64,000 nucleotides of DNA. It comes from Roseobacter sp. HKCCD6576-2 (lineage in GTDB: Bacteria; Pseudomonadota; Alphaproteobacteria; Rhodobacterales; Rhodobacteraceae). The position numbers and the translations under genes were made by a program. Position 1 is the first letter of the stretch, and each line of letters begins with the position of its first letter. The notes beneath the pieces are model-generated. The model searched no databases, was not told the DNA's origin, and worked only from the letters and a program-made list of their open reading frames with translations. Positions 25,750 to 34,743 of the stretch are shown piece after piece. The stretch spans positions 124,001 to 188,000 of the forward strand of contig NZ_WVNW01000001.1 of NCBI RefSeq assembly GCF_013179285.1. Reading direction: 5' to 3'.

Positions 25750-27189
25750 ATGGCAATGCAATCTCATGACATGATTATTCGTGGCGGAACAGTGGTCACG
25801 GCCGAAGGGTCGGAACGGACCGATGTTGCGATCCAGGATGGGAAGATTGTCGCTGTCGGAGAAGGGCTTGGATCGGCTGTGACCGAGATCGATGCTTCCG
25901 GGCGGCTGGTGATGCCGGGCGGTGTCGACAGTCATTGCCATATCGAGCAACTCTCCGGCGCCGGATTGATGAATGCCGACACGTTCGAGACAGCGACGCG
26001 ATCCGCGTTGATGGGCGGGACGACGACGACGATCTCTTTCGCGGCGCAACATCCGGGGCAGAAGCTGTCGAAGGTCGTGGCCGATTATCAAGCGCTCGCT
26101 GCCAAAGGCGCGATTGGCGATCATGCGTTTCATATCATCGTGTCCGACCTGTCTGGCGGCAACCTCACCGAGGATTTGCCAGCGCTGCTGTCGCAAGGCC
26201 ATCGCTCGATCAAGCTGTTCACGGTCTATGACAAGGTGCGGATGGGTGATGAGGACATCCTTGATGTGCTTTGGTGTGCGCGGGCGCATGGCGGCTTGGT
26301 CAACATCCATTCGGAAAATGACGGTTTGATCCGGTGGATGGTGCGGCGCTTGGTTGAGGCGGGTCAGACCGGCTCACGGTTCCACCCGGTTTCCCATCCG
26401 CGTGCCGCAGAGATCGAAGCGCTCAACCGGATGTGCATCTTTGCCGAGTTTACCGGGCAGCCGGTGATGCTGTTCCACATCTCCTGTGCCGAAGGGGCGG
26501 AGATTGTCCGTGCGGCCCGCGCGCGGGGTGCGCCGATCTTGGCGGAAACCTGCCCGCATTACCTCTTCATGACGGCCGATCAGCTGAACTTGCCCGGCAA
26601 TGACGCCGCCGGTCTGATGTGCAGCCCGCCGCAGCGCGCGATGCCGGATCAAGACGCGCTTTGGCAAGCGTTGGAACAAGGTGATTTGCAAGTCGTCTCA
26701 TCCGACCACGCGCCGTATCGCTTGGATGAAACCGGTAAATTCGCCCATGGCGTGGATGCGCCCTTCCCGAAGATCGCCAATGGGATGCCCGGCCTAGAAA
26801 CCCGTCTGCCGCTTATGTTTGATGCCATGGTGAGCCAAGGGCGGATTGGGCCGGAACGTTTTGTCGAACTCACCTCAACTAACCCCGCAGAGATTTACGG
26901 CCTGCCCGGCAAAGGTCGGATCGCGCCCGGTGCGGATGCGGATATCGTGCTCTGGGACCCGGATAAGACCGTCACCTTTGGCGTCGACGATCTGCACGAT
27001 AATACGGGCTACAATCCTTATGCCGGGCGGAGCGTCACCGGTTGGCCAGAGACGGTTTTGTCGCGCGGTGAGGTTGTCGTCGATCACGGTAAACTGCTCG
27101 GGCAACCGGGGCGCGGGCGGCGCCTGCCGATGGAGATCAGCCCGCATATGAGACCGCAGCCAAATCCACCTGCGGACCTGCCGTCTTAG
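25750..27189 (+). CDS. D-hydantoinase / dihydropyrimidinase
   Basis: A 479-residue cyclic amidohydrolase that opens hydantoins or dihydropyrimidines to N-carbamoyl amino acids. The full binuclear metal set can be seen: HxH (H62, H64 in VDSHCHIEQ), the lysine to be carbamylated (K155 in [11 protein letters not shown]), H187 (NIHSEN), the histidine of LFHISCAEG, and the aspartate of [17 protein letters not shown] is a further family motif. The ATG at 25750 follows the operator-like element. No N-carbamoyl amidohydrolase gene is present nearby. Its stop overlaps that of the convergent dxs. Confidence 0.92.
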   Translation: MAMQSHDMIIRGGTVVTAEGSERTDVAIQDGKIVAVGEGLGSAVTEIDASGRLVMPGGVDSHCHIEQLSGAGLMNADTFETATRSALMGGTTTTISFAAQHPGQKLSKVVADYQALAAKGAIGDHAFHIIVSDLSGGNLTEDLPALLSQGHRSIKLFTVYDKVRMGDEDILDVLWCARAHGGLVNIHSENDGLIRWMVRRLVEAGQTGSRFHPVSHPRAAEIEALNRMCIFAEFTGQPVMLFHISCAEGAEIVRAARARGAPILAETCPHYLFMTADQLNLPGNDAAGLMCSPPQRAMPDQDALWQALEQGDLQVVSSDHAPYRLDETGKFAHGVDAPFPKIANGMPGLETRLPLMFDAMVSQGRIGPERFVELTSTNPAEIYGLPGKGRIAPGADADIVLWDPDKTVTFGVDDLHDNTGYNPYAGRSVTGWPETVLSRGEVVVDHGKLLGQPGRGRRLPMEISPHMRPQPNPPADLPS

Positions 27190-29111
27190 GCGCGTTTGCC
27201 GATCACCTCGACACCGAGTGTCGTCAGCACTTTCGCCTCGATATCCTCAGCATTCATTGCCGCGACCGCATACATGTCGTGCGGGCTGGCTTGGTCGATG
27301 AAGATATCCGGCAACACCATGGAGCGGTATTTGAGCCCGGTGTCGAAGACTCCGTTTTCGGCCAGAAGCTGCGCCACATGCGATCCGAACCCGCCGATTG
27401 CGCCCTCTTCGATGGTGATCAGCGCCTCATGATGGCGGGCGAGTTGCAGGATCAGCTCTTCGTCGAGCGGCTTGGCAAATCGCGCATCGGCGATCGTGGG
27501 CGTGATGCCCTTGGCGGTCAGCGCTTCGGCAGCGTCTTGCACCTCTTTCAATCGCGTCCCGAACGACAGGATCGCAACGCGGTTGCCCTCGGCGATCATC
27601 CGGCCTTTGCCGATCTCCAAAACCGTGCCGCGCTCGGGCATCTCAACGCCCACGCCTTCACCGCGTGGAAACCGGAAGGCGGATGGCGTGTCGTCAATCG
27701 CGGTCGCGGTGGCGACCATATGGACCAGTTCCGCCTCATCGGCGGCGGCCATGACGACAAACCCGGGCAAATTCGCCAGATAGGCGATGTCAAAACTGCC
27801 CGCATGAGTCGCACCGTCCGCCCCAACGAGACCGGCACGGTCGATTGCAAAGCGCACCGGCAAACGTTGGATGGCCACGTCATGGACGACCTGGTCATAG
27901 CCGCGCTGCAGGAAGGTAGAGTAGAGTGCGCAGAACGGTTTCAAACCGCCCGCCGCCATCCCCGCAGAGAAGGTCACCGCGTGTTGCTCAGCGATACCCA
28001 CGTCGAAACACCGGGTTGGGAAACGTTCGGCGAAGAGGTTCAAGCCTGTGCCATCCGGCATTGCCGCGGTGACGGCCGTGACCGTCGGGTCGTCTTCGGC
28101 CTCGCGGATCAGGGATTGCGCAAAGACCTTGGTGTAAGACGGCGCATTTGATGGAGCCTTCTTTTGTTCCCCGGTCACCACATCGAATTTCGCGGTGGCA
28201 TGGCCACCATCGGGTTTGCTTTCGGCATGGACATAGCCCTTGCCCTTGGTCGTGATCGCATGGATCAGGATCGGGCCATCGGCCCGCGCTTTGACGGTGC
28301 GCAGAACCGCAAGAAGCTGTTCCATATCGTGGCCATCAATCGGCCCGACATAGGAAAAGCCCAACTCTTCGAACAAGGTCCCGCCAATTGTGGCGGCTTT
28401 CAGCAACTCCTTCGCGCGGCGGGCGCCCTCTTGGAACGGTTCTGGCAGCAGCGACACCGCGCCTTTCGCGGCGGCTTTCAGCTCTTGGAAGGGCGCGCCT
28501 GCGTAGAGACGCGAAAGGTAAGAGGACATTGCGCCGGTTGGCGGCGCGATGCTCATTTCATTGTCGTTCAAGATCACAATAAGGCGTTTGCCCATATGAC
28601 CGGCGTTATTCATCGCTTCATAGGCCATGCCCGCCGATAGGGCGCCATCGCCGATCACGGCAATTGCATCGCCCAACCCATGCTCTGGCGCGCCACCCAA
28701 ATCGCGCGCCACTGCGAAGCCAAGCGCCGCCGAGATCGAGGTCGAGGAATGCGCCGCGCCAAACGGGTCATAGGGGCTTTCGGAGCGTTTTGTGAATCCG
28801 CTGAGCCCGTCTTTTTGGCGGATCGACAGCATGAGATCCCGCCGCCCCGTCAGAATCTTATGAGGGTAGCATTGATGGCTCACATCCCAGATCAGCCGGT
28901 CGCGCGGCGTGTCGAACACCGCGTGAAGCGCGACGGTCAGTTCTACAACGCCCAGGCCCGCGCCCAAATGCCCGCCCGTTTTGCTTACCGAAAAGATGGT
29001 TTCTTGGCGCAACTCATCGGCTACTTGGCGCAGTTCCGAGTCGGACAACGGAGTCAGATCGGCAGGCGTCTTCACCCGGTCCAAAAGCGGGGTATGGGGT
29101 TGGCTGGTCAC
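27186..29111 (-). CDS. dxs: 1-deoxy-D-xylulose-5-phosphate synthase
   Basis: Dxs condenses pyruvate and glyceraldehyde-3-phosphate, the first step of the MEP isoprenoid pathway, using thiamine diphosphate. At 641 residues it is full length. Visible motifs include [20 protein letters not shown], the ThDP-binding [18 protein letters not shown] with [36 protein letters not shown] and [15 protein letters not shown]. It is the last gene of a tightly packed minus-strand group and follows ispA by 22 bp, as expected for isoprenoid genes. It converges with the hydantoinase gene with a 4-bp stop overlap. Confidence 0.97.
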   Translation of the reverse strand: MTSQPHTPLLDRVKTPADLTPLSDSELRQVADELRQETIFSVSKTGGHLGAGLGVVELTVALHAVFDTPRDRLIWDVSHQCYPHKILTGRRDLMLSIRQKDGLSGFTKRSESPYDPFGAAHSSTSISAALGFAVARDLGGAPEHGLGDAIAVIGDGALSAGMAYEAMNNAGHMGKRLIVILNDNEMSIAPPTGAMSSYLSRLYAGAPFQELKAAAKGAVSLLPEPFQEGARRAKELLKAATIGGTLFEELGFSYVGPIDGHDMEQLLAVLRTVKARADGPILIHAITTKGKGYVHAESKPDGGHATAKFDVVTGEQKKAPSNAPSYTKVFAQSLIREAEDDPTVTAVTAAMPDGTGLNLFAERFPTRCFDVGIAEQHAVTFSAGMAAGGLKPFCALYSTFLQRGYDQVVHDVAIQRLPVRFAIDRAGLVGADGATHAGSFDIAYLANLPGFVVMAAADEAELVHMVATATAIDDTPSAFRFPRGEGVGVEMPERGTVLEIGKGRMIAEGNRVAILSFGTRLKEVQDAAEALTAKGITPTIADARFAKPLDEELILQLARHHEALITIEEGAIGGFGSHVAQLLAENGVFDTGLKYRSMVLPDIFIDQASPHDMYAVAAMNAEDIEAKVLTTLGVEVIGKRA

Positions 29112-29133
29112 TCTGCTGGCCTCCCGGTCCGGG

Positions 29134-30000
29134 TTACATGTCGCGGGCGATAATGTACCGCGCCAGCGCCTTCAAGGTCTCTGCTCTCTCTCCATACGGG
29201 TCGAGCGCGGATTCCGCATCGGCAATCAGATCACTTGCACGCGATTTGGCACCATCAACGCCGAGGAGCGAGACAAAGGTTGCTTTCCCGGCCTGGGCGT
29301 CCTTTTGCAGCCGTTTGCCCGCTTTCGTGGCATCGCCTTCTACATCCAAAATGTCGTCTGCGATCTGGAAGGCAAGGCCGATGGCCTGCGCGTAACGCCG
29401 CAGGGGGGCCGGGTCGGCCCGCCCGAGAATGGCGCCAGCCTCGGCGGGCCAGGTGATCAACGCCCCGGTCTTATTGCCCTGCAACTCGGTTATTGCGTTG
29501 AGGGAGAGCGGCTGATCGGCGGTCTCGGCGGCGATGTCCTGCGCTTGGCCCAGCACCATACCTTGCGCGCCGGACGCCTTGGCCAGCGTGGCCACAAGCT
29601 CGATCCGTTGATCCGGCGCTCCGGCATTGGGATCGGCCAGCAGTTCAAAGGCGAAGCTTTGCAGCGCATCGCCCACCAGAACCGCAATGGCTTCATCCCA
29701 TTTGATGTGCACGGTCGGCTGACCCCGGCGCAGGTCATCGTCATCCATGCAGGGCAGATCGTCATGAACCAGGCTGTAAGCATGTAGGCATTCAACCGCT
29801 CCTGCGGCGTAAAGCGCTTGACCTCGAGGTACATCGAAAAGCGCCGCTGCCTCCAACGTCAGAAACCCACGAAGACGTTTGCCGCCCCGGGTCGCATAGC
29901 GCATTGCCTCGGCCACCGGGTCCGTGCCGAACTCGCTCATCTGATCTGTCAGGAAGTGCCCGATATCGCTTCGGGCATCGCCAAGCGCCGTGTGAAACAC
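29134..30000 (-). CDS. ispA: polyprenyl (farnesyl/geranyl) diphosphate synthase
   Basis: A 288-residue trans-isoprenyl diphosphate synthase. The first aspartate-rich motif is [14 protein letters not shown] and the second is DDILD, with GGKRLRGFL for diphosphate binding near the N-terminus. The size and the residues before the first motif fit short-chain (C15) enzymes of the IspA type. The gene directly follows xseB (no gap) and precedes dxs, the classic xseB-ispA-dxs order. Product chain length is inferred. Confidence 0.94.
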   Translation of the reverse strand: MFHTALGDARSDIGHFLTDQMSEFGTDPVAEAMRYATRGGKRLRGFLTLEAAALFDVPRGQALYAAGAVECLHAYSLVHDDLPCMDDDDLRRGQPTVHIKWDEAIAVLVGDALQSFAFELLADPNAGAPDQRIELVATLAKASGAQGMVLGQAQDIAAETADQPLSLNAITELQGNKTGALITWPAEAGAILGRADPAPLRRYAQAIGLAFQIADDILDVEGDATKAGKRLQKDAQAGKATFVSLLGVDGAKSRASDLIADAESALDPYGERAETLKALARYIIARDM

Positions 30001-30246
30001 TTACAGTCCTTCGGCAGGCGTGGTTCCCGTCGCCTGACCATCCGCATCAAGCGTGATCTGGGCGACCTTCTCCTCGGCCTCTTTCAGCTTGGCCTCGCAG
30101 CGGGCTTTCAAAGCGGCGCCGCGTTCGTAAAGCGTGATGGAGTCTTCCAACGGCACATCGCCCCGATCCAGCGCATTCACGACCGTTTCCAGCTCGCGAA
30201 TGGCCTCTTCAAAGCTCATTTCTTCGATCGGTTTTGGGTCACTCAT
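30001..30246 (-). CDS. xseB: exodeoxyribonuclease VII small subunit
   Basis: An 81-residue protein with the XseB signature: MSFEEAIRELETVVNALDRGDVPLEDSI followed by LYERGAALKARCEAKLKEAEEKV, two helices that bind the large subunit XseA. Exonuclease VII degrades single-stranded DNA in repair. Its start overlaps the upstream hydrolase gene as ATGA, and it is directly followed by ispA. The large subunit gene is not in this window. Confidence 0.94.
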   Translation of the reverse strand: MSDPKPIEEMSFEEAIRELETVVNALDRGDVPLEDSITLYERGAALKARCEAKLKEAEEKVAQITLDADGQATGTTPAEGL

Positions 30247-31178
30247 TCGCCTTGCTCCATCAGCACCGTCACATGCGCCGCGACCGAAGCCGCGAGCGCA
30301 TCCAGATCATAGCCGCCTTCCAAAGTCGAGACCACGCGACCGTCGCAATGGGTCTTGGCGAAGGCGCAAAGCTGCTGGGTGATCCAGGCAAAATCCTCGG
30401 TGTCCCAGTTCAAATTGGCCAGCGGGTCGGCACGATGGGCGTCAAACCCGGCGGAGATCAACAGAAGCTCAGGCTCAAATGCCTCGAGACGCGGCAGCAT
30501 GCGGTTTTCCACGATCTGCCGCATCTCGGCGCTGCCGCTCCCGGGGCCGAGCGGCAGGTTCAGGATGTTGTTGGCGGTGCCCCGTTCGCTTGGTGCACCG
30601 GTGCCGGGATAAAGCGGCATCTGATGGGAGGAGATGAACAAAGCGCGCGGCTCGTCCCAGAGCAAATCTTGCGTGCCATTGCCGTGATGGACGTCGAAAT
30701 CGACGATTGCCACACGGGCGAGGCCATGCCGTTCCAACGCATGTTTCGCGGCGATGGCGATATTGCCGAAGAGACAGAACCCCATCGGGCGCGTGCCCTC
30801 GGCATGATGGCCCGGCGGGCGTGTGGCGACAAAAGCGTTTTGCGCCGCGCCAGCCAACACTTGATCAACCGCGAACAGGCAACCGCCGACCCCTTTGAGC
30901 GCGGCCTCCCATGAGCCGGGCGAGACGGTCGTGTCCGCATCAAGCGGCACGAGACCGGCATCCGGGATGGCATTGCGGACTGCCATGACGTGGCTCTCGG
31001 GATGGCAGAGGCGCAGGTCGGCCTCGTCGGCCAATGGCGCCTCGGCGCGGGTCAGCGCGTCAAATTCTGGGGCCGCGAGTGCTTCAAAAACATATTCAAG
31101 CCGCGCAATCTGCTCCGGGTGACCGGGTGGCATTTCATGAGCCAACCCGGCGCGGTTTTCGACAAGAAGTGTGGTCAT
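30243..31178 (-). CDS. histone deacetylase-superfamily hydrolase
   Basis: A 311-residue class II HDAC/acetylpolyamine amidohydrolase-type enzyme. The active-site elements are RPPGHHAEG (general-base histidines), GFCLFGNIAIAA, the zinc ligands in VDFDVHHGNGTQD and the SAGFDAHRADP motif. It would remove acetyl or similar acyl groups from amines in the cytoplasm; the bacterial substrates are mostly undefined. It begins two bases after the response-regulator stop and overlaps xseB, and this gene order is common in Rhodobacterales. Confidence 0.92.
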   Translation of the reverse strand: MTTLLVENRAGLAHEMPPGHPEQIARLEYVFEALAAPEFDALTRAEAPLADEADLRLCHPESHVMAVRNAIPDAGLVPLDADTTVSPGSWEAALKGVGGCLFAVDQVLAGAAQNAFVATRPPGHHAEGTRPMGFCLFGNIAIAAKHALERHGLARVAIVDFDVHHGNGTQDLLWDEPRALFISSHQMPLYPGTGAPSERGTANNILNLPLGPGSGSAEMRQIVENRMLPRLEAFEPELLLISAGFDAHRADPLANLNWDTEDFAWITQQLCAFAKTHCDGRVVSTLEGGYDLDALAASVAAHVTVLMEQGE

Positions 31179-31179
31179 A

Positions 31180-31893
31180 TCAATCAGGTACCAACATATA
31201 ACCCGCGCCGCGAACGGTCTGCAGATAGCGGGGTTGTTTCGGATCGGTCTCGATCTTGCGTCTCAACCGGGTGATTTGCACATCGACGGCGCGTTCTTGC
31301 GCTTGGCCAGCGCTGTCGCCTTTGTCCCGGCCAAGGTCTTCGACCAGTTGCGCGCGGCTCACGGGTTCATGCGGACAAGCCGAGAAGATGCGCATCAAGG
31401 CAGCTTCGGTCGCGGTCAGACGGACGCTATCTTGGCCTTGCCACATCTCACCGCGTTCCAGATCGTAGCGAATGCTGCCGAGATTCAGGACCTTTGGCGC
31501 ATCTTGCGGCTCCGTCATCGTGGGCACCCGGCGCAAGATTGCGTTGATGCGGAGCAACAACTCCTTCGGCTCAAACGGTTTCGGCAGATAGTCGTCCGCC
31601 CCTGCTTCAAGGCCCGTGATCCGATCGCTGGCCTCGCCCTTGGCGGTCAGCAGCAAAATCGGTGTCGTCAGCGTTTCCCGGATCGCCTTTGTCAGGCTCA
31701 GACCATCCTCGCCCGGCATCATCACATCCATCACGATCAGATCGAACTCCAACCCCGAGAGCAGGCGCCGAGCATGGGCGGCATCGCGCGCGACACTGGT
31801 CATAAAACCATGCCGGATCAGGAATTTCTGCAACAAGCCGCGAATGCGCTCGTCGTCATCGACAATCAGCAGATGGGCGGCGGCTTCATTCAT
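31180..31893 (-). CDS. petR: OmpR/PhoB-type response regulator, PetR-like
   Basis: A 237-residue response regulator. The receiver has the acidic pair D12/D13, the phospho-acceptor D56 (VMDVMMPGEDG), T83 and K85. The C-terminal winged helix ends with VDVQITRLRRKIETDP and VRGAGYMLVPD. No histidine kinase gene is adjacent. The gene overlaps a MarR-type gene by eight bases. This MarR-regulator pair matches the petP-petR arrangement described in Rhodobacter capsulatus, where PetR is needed for cytochrome bc1/c formation. The symbol is by that resemblance and has moderate certainty. Confidence 0.85.
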   Translation of the reverse strand: MNEAAAHLLIVDDDERIRGLLQKFLIRHGFMTSVARDAAHARRLLSGLEFDLIVMDVMMPGEDGLSLTKAIRETLTTPILLLTAKGEASDRITGLEAGADDYLPKPFEPKELLLRINAILRRVPTMTEPQDAPKVLNLGSIRYDLERGEMWQGQDSVRLTATEAALMRIFSACPHEPVSRAQLVEDLGRDKGDSAGQAQERAVDVQITRLRRKIETDPKQPRYLQTVRGAGYMLVPD

Positions 31894-32404
31894 GATGATG
31901 CTCCATCTTGATTTGATAGTGTCGACGCAGCTCGGGGTCCATCATCTGCTCCAACACAGTGCGAAATCCGGCGACGGCCTCCGGCCCGGCGGCGCGATAG
32001 GCGGCGCGCATCCGATTGCGCTGCGCATCTGACAGTTCGCGCTCCAGGGCCGTGCCCGCCTCGGTCAGGAACAAATGCCGCTCGCGTTTGTCGCGCGTGC
32101 CGACGCGGCTTTCAACCAACCCATCCTCGACCAGGGCGCGCAACACTCGGTTCAGCGATTGTTTGGTGACGCCCAGAATATCGAGCAGATTGTTCACCGT
32201 TGTGCCCGGCGTCCGGTTGATGAAATGGATCGCCCGGTGATGCGCGCGGCCATAAGCGTAGTTCTGCAAAATTCGGTCGGGGTCGGCCGTGAACCCGCGA
32301 TAGGCGAAAAACATCGCCTCGATTCCGCGCCGCAGCTGCTCATCGGTCAAAAACAGCAGGCTTTCGCCGCCGACCAGCGCATTGGCTGTTCCACGATCTG
32401 CCAT
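31886..32404 (-). CDS. petP: MarR-family regulator, PetP-like
   Basis: A 172-residue winged-helix protein with the MarR core: TVNNLLDILGVTKQSLNRVLRALVEDGLVESRVGTRDKRERHLFLTEAG in outline (recognition helix around TKQSLNRVL, wing with RDKRERHL). ATG at 32404 is preceded by AGGGA at a good distance; GTG at 32410 is too close to that site. It overlaps the response-regulator gene and heads the minus-strand group down to dxs. It is divergent from ilvE across a 188-bp region with a perfect palindrome that may be its operator. Confidence 0.85.
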   Translation of the reverse strand: MADRGTANALVGGESLLFLTDEQLRRGIEAMFFAYRGFTADPDRILQNYAYGRAHHRAIHFINRTPGTTVNNLLDILGVTKQSLNRVLRALVEDGLVESRVGTRDKRERHLFLTEAGTALERELSDAQRNRMRAAYRAAGPEAVAGFRTVLEQMMDPELRRHYQIKMEHHHE

Positions 32405-32475
32405 CGTCACGTCCCTTCCGTCACGCCCGTTCGGGCTTTGAGACAGTTTATGTCAGCCTTGTTGACTTTCCAAGA

Positions 32476-32485
32476 ATCAATTGAT
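32476..32485. promoter_or_regulatory. perfect 10-bp palindrome ATCAATTGAT between petP-like gene and ilvE
   Basis: ATCAATTGAT is self-complementary and sits 8 bp downstream of TTGACT (32462-32467), which could be the -35 hexamer of an ilvE promoter. The position between divergent genes, one of them a MarR regulator, suggests a regulator site. Which protein binds here is not known. Confidence 0.4.
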
Positions 32486-32554
32486 AGCGATTGCACGGTT
32501 TTGCGCAATATTATGTCCGATCCGGCCATATTGGGCGCAACAAACAGAAAGATA

Positions 32555-32570
32555 GCGGCTTGCCAGCCGC
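32555..32570 (+). other. small stem-loop in the ilvE leader
   Basis: GCGGCT (32555-32560) and AGCCGC (32565-32570) form a perfect six-pair stem closed by a TGCC loop, ending 22 bp before the ilvE start. There is no T-tract, so it is probably a leader-RNA structure and not a terminator. No leader peptide rich in branched-chain codons was seen. Confidence 0.4.
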
Positions 32571-32592
32571 GAATTGATGAAGGATGGGAAAG

Positions 32593-33462
32593 ATGAGCGG
32601 CAGCTATGACAACCGCGATGGCGCAATCTGGATGGACGGCAAACTGGTGCCGTGGCGCGATGCCAATGTGCATATTCTGACCCATGCGATGCATTACGCC
32701 TCAAGCGTGTTTGAGGGCGAGCGGGCCTATAACGGCAAAATCTTCGAAAGCCGCCGTCACTCCGAACGGCTTCTGGCTTCGGGCCGGATGATCGATGTTG
32801 AGATCCCGTGGACCGTCGATGAGATCGAAGCCGCGAAATACGAGGTGATGAAAGCCAATGGGCTGACCGATGCCTATGTCCGCGCGGTTGCCTGGCGGGC
32901 CTCGGGCGAAGATATGGGCGTCGCGTCGCAGAAAAACCCGGTGCGCCTGGCCGTCGCGGCCTGGGAATGGGGTGCCTATTACGGCGATGCCAAGATGAAA
33001 GGCGCCAAGCTCGACATCTCGAAATGGAAACGCCCGTCGCCGGAGACGATCCCGTCTCACGCCAAGGCCGCCGGTCTCTATATGATTTGCACCATGTCGA
33101 AACACGCGGCGGAGGCCAAAGGTTGCTCGGATGCGATGATGTTCGACTATCGCGGCTATGTGGCCGAGGCGACGGGGGCGAATATCTTCTTTGTCAAAGA
33201 CGGTGAGGTGCACACGCCCGACCCGGATTGCTTCCTAAACGGCATCACCCGGCAGACCGTGATCGGGATGTTGAAAGAGCGTCAGATCAAAGTGCATGAA
33301 CGCCATATCATGCCCGAAGAGTTGGAAAGCTTCGAGCAATGCTGGCTGACCGGCACCGCCGCCGAGGTGACGCCGGTGGGGCAGATCGGCGACTATAACT
33401 TCGAAGTTGGCGCGCTGGCCCGAGATATTGCAGAGGGCTATGAGGTTAAGGTTCGGGAGTGA
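32593..33462 (+). CDS. ilvE: branched-chain amino acid aminotransferase
   Basis: A 289-residue class IV PLP aminotransferase that interconverts branched-chain amino acids and their 2-oxo acids. The start MSGSYDNRDGAIWMDGKLVPW and HAMHYASSVFEGERAY are typical of alphaproteobacterial IlvE. SHAKAAGLY holds the likely PLP lysine, and EATGANIFFVKDG and TGTAAEVTPV are the class IV C-terminal motifs. An in-frame ATG nine bases upstream (32584) is also possible; I prefer 32593 because homologues begin there. It is divergent from the petP-like gene. Confidence 0.93.
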   Translation: MSGSYDNRDGAIWMDGKLVPWRDANVHILTHAMHYASSVFEGERAYNGKIFESRRHSERLLASGRMIDVEIPWTVDEIEAAKYEVMKANGLTDAYVRAVAWRASGEDMGVASQKNPVRLAVAAWEWGAYYGDAKMKGAKLDISKWKRPSPETIPSHAKAAGLYMICTMSKHAAEAKGCSDAMMFDYRGYVAEATGANIFFVKDGEVHTPDPDCFLNGITRQTVIGMLKERQIKVHERHIMPEELESFEQCWLTGTAAEVTPVGQIGDYNFEVGALARDIAEGYEVKVRE

Positions 33463-33519
33463 CATAGCGAATAGTCTGGTATCTGACTCTTGACGCTAAG
33501 TTTCAGCTGATTCATCATG

Positions 33520-33547
33520 TTGACCAAAAGCAGAACGCAGATACTAT
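33520..33547 (+). promoter_or_regulatory. sigma70-type promoter for the small AT-rich gene pair
   Basis: TTGACC (33520-33525), a 16-base spacer and TACTAT (33542-33547) make a near-consensus promoter. It is followed by an AT-rich start region (tatatatag) and an AGAGAG purine stretch before the ATG at 33568. It drives the 33568-34315 pair independently of ilvE. Such a strong hexamer match is unusual in this GC-rich window. Confidence 0.6.
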
Positions 33548-33567
33548 ATATAGAGAGATAACACGAC

Positions 33568-33867
33568 ATGCATCATGAGTCTGGCTTCACCAGCTTGTGG
33601 GGTTTCTGGATTCGCCTATATGAAAGGCGTATGGCCAAGACTCTTTATAACCTGAGATTGCTCGGTGATCGACCTCTGCAGCAGGAGCGTCTTGACTTGT
33701 TTCTTGATGCATATGGTGCGTCTCTCGATGCAAACCCAGCTTGCTTTTCATCTTCGAGAAGGCGGGGGGCTGCGGCTCTTTGGGATGATTTTGTCCGGAT
33801 ATCAGAAGATACCAACCGTGCCATGAGCAATAACGCAGCTCGTCGGATTGTAATGAAAGATGAGTGA
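33568..33867 (+). CDS. unknown small protein, first gene of an AT-richer pair
   Basis: A 99-residue protein that I do not recognise. It has an aromatic N-terminus (SLWGFWIRLYERR), no signal peptide, and a mixed charged helical remainder. Base composition is clearly lower in GC than that of ilvE and DUF2794 on either side. Its last bases overlap the next gene (start at 33860), so the two are probably translated together. The promoter at 33520-33547 precedes it. The pair looks horizontally acquired. It may be a partner of the membrane protein, but no function can be assigned. Confidence 0.6.
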   Translation: MHHESGFTSLWGFWIRLYERRMAKTLYNLRLLGDRPLQQERLDLFLDAYGASLDANPACFSSSRRRGAAALWDDFVRISEDTNRAMSNNAARRIVMKDE

Positions 33868-34315
33868 TACGCCGGACAATCGGCCAGAACCTGAGGTTAT
33901 CTCCCGAGAAGACTGGGACAAGCTAACCTCGGAGGAAAAAGATCAGTTCTCAGTCCGCCTCGAGGGGTTTCAGAGTCCGCTACTGCCACCAGAAGTTCTC
34001 CAGCGTTATGGGAATGTTATCCCGAACTTGGACAAGAAACTCGTTGAGTGGTCTGAAAGCGAGACGACCCATCGCAGGCAGTTAGAGCGTGAAGCTTTTG
34101 AAGAAGCAAGACTACTGCGTTCTCGTAGTTCCATGTTTGGACCTATTGTGGCCATTGCCGGCCTCGTTATCGCCGGTCTCGTATCAGTTTTTAATGAAAG
34201 TTGGTCGGGATCATTTACGGCGGCGGTCATAGCTATCGTATCTGTGGGTGGCCCATTCGCAGCAAGAATACTTGCTAGCAGAATCAACCATAGACAGATG
34301 AGTGACGAAGAGTAG
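33860..34315 (+). CDS. DUF2335-type predicted membrane protein
   Basis: A 151-residue protein. The N-terminal part is acidic and carries the DUF2335-like stretch PPEVLQRYGNVIPNLDKKLVEWSESE, followed by a charged helix (HRRQLEREAFEEARLL), two hydrophobic segments (about 93-112 and 118-137) and a short charged tail ending MSDEE. It overlaps the preceding unknown gene by eight bases. Composition is AT-richer than the surroundings. Members of this family occur sporadically in bacteria and phages and their role is unknown. A holin-like or effector role is only a guess. Confidence 0.7.
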   Translation: MSDTPDNRPEPEVISREDWDKLTSEEKDQFSVRLEGFQSPLLPPEVLQRYGNVIPNLDKKLVEWSESETTHRRQLEREAFEEARLLRSRSSMFGPIVAIAGLVIAGLVSVFNESWSGSFTAAVIAIVSVGGPFAARILASRINHRQMSDEE

Positions 34316-34398
34316 GTAGCAACCGATTTAGCTAAGTGAGCCAGGCCAGGTACTTCGTGAATCTTGATTTGTCGTCGAACCCAGGCCAAGTTTGAAAC

Positions 34399-34740
34399 AT
34401 GGTCGTGCAGATCCAGCCCAGAGGCCCCGTGCGTATTCCCGAAAAGGTCGCTTTCGACCGCAAGGAGCTTGCGGTGATCTTGACGATTTATGGCCGGATG
34501 GTCGCCGCCGGGGAATGGCGCGACTATGGAATTTCGTTGCTCTCCGACGTGGCGATTTTCTCGATCTTCCGGCGCAGCGCGGAGCATCCCATTTATCGTG
34601 TCGAGAAACGCCCGAAATTGGCGCAGCGGCAAGGGCAATACGCTGTGATCGGAATGGATGGCCGCATCCTGAAACGCGGCCATGATCTGAAAACCGTTCT
34701 GCGGGTCTTGGAGCGGAAACTGATCCGCGCGGTCGACTAA
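34399..34740 (+). CDS. DUF2794 protein
   Basis: A 113-residue protein with the conserved alphaproteobacterial DUF2794 pattern: FDRKELAVILTIYGRMVAAGEWRDYGI, FSIFRRSAEHPIYRVEKRPKL and a GRILKRGHDL end. No signal peptide or membrane segment is visible. Function is unknown; the family is nearly confined to Alphaproteobacteria. The gene restores the normal high-GC composition after the AT-richer pair and converges on the NlpC/P60 gene. Confidence 0.88.
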   Translation: MVVQIQPRGPVRIPEKVAFDRKELAVILTIYGRMVAAGEWRDYGISLLSDVAIFSIFRRSAEHPIYRVEKRPKLAQRQGQYAVIGMDGRILKRGHDLKTVLRVLERKLIRAVD

Positions 34741-34743
34741 CAC

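Noticed and set aside
25630-26310. Long N-terminal extension of the GntR gene (open frame to 26310)
   Set aside because: It runs antisense through the hydantoinase coding region and has no family resemblance. The ATG at 25629 gives a normal GntR start.
33568-34315. Calling the AT-richer pair a toxin-antitoxin or phage-defence system
   Set aside because: No known toxin, antitoxin or defence domain can be seen. Only composition, overlap and a membrane protein hint at it, so it is listed as unknown.
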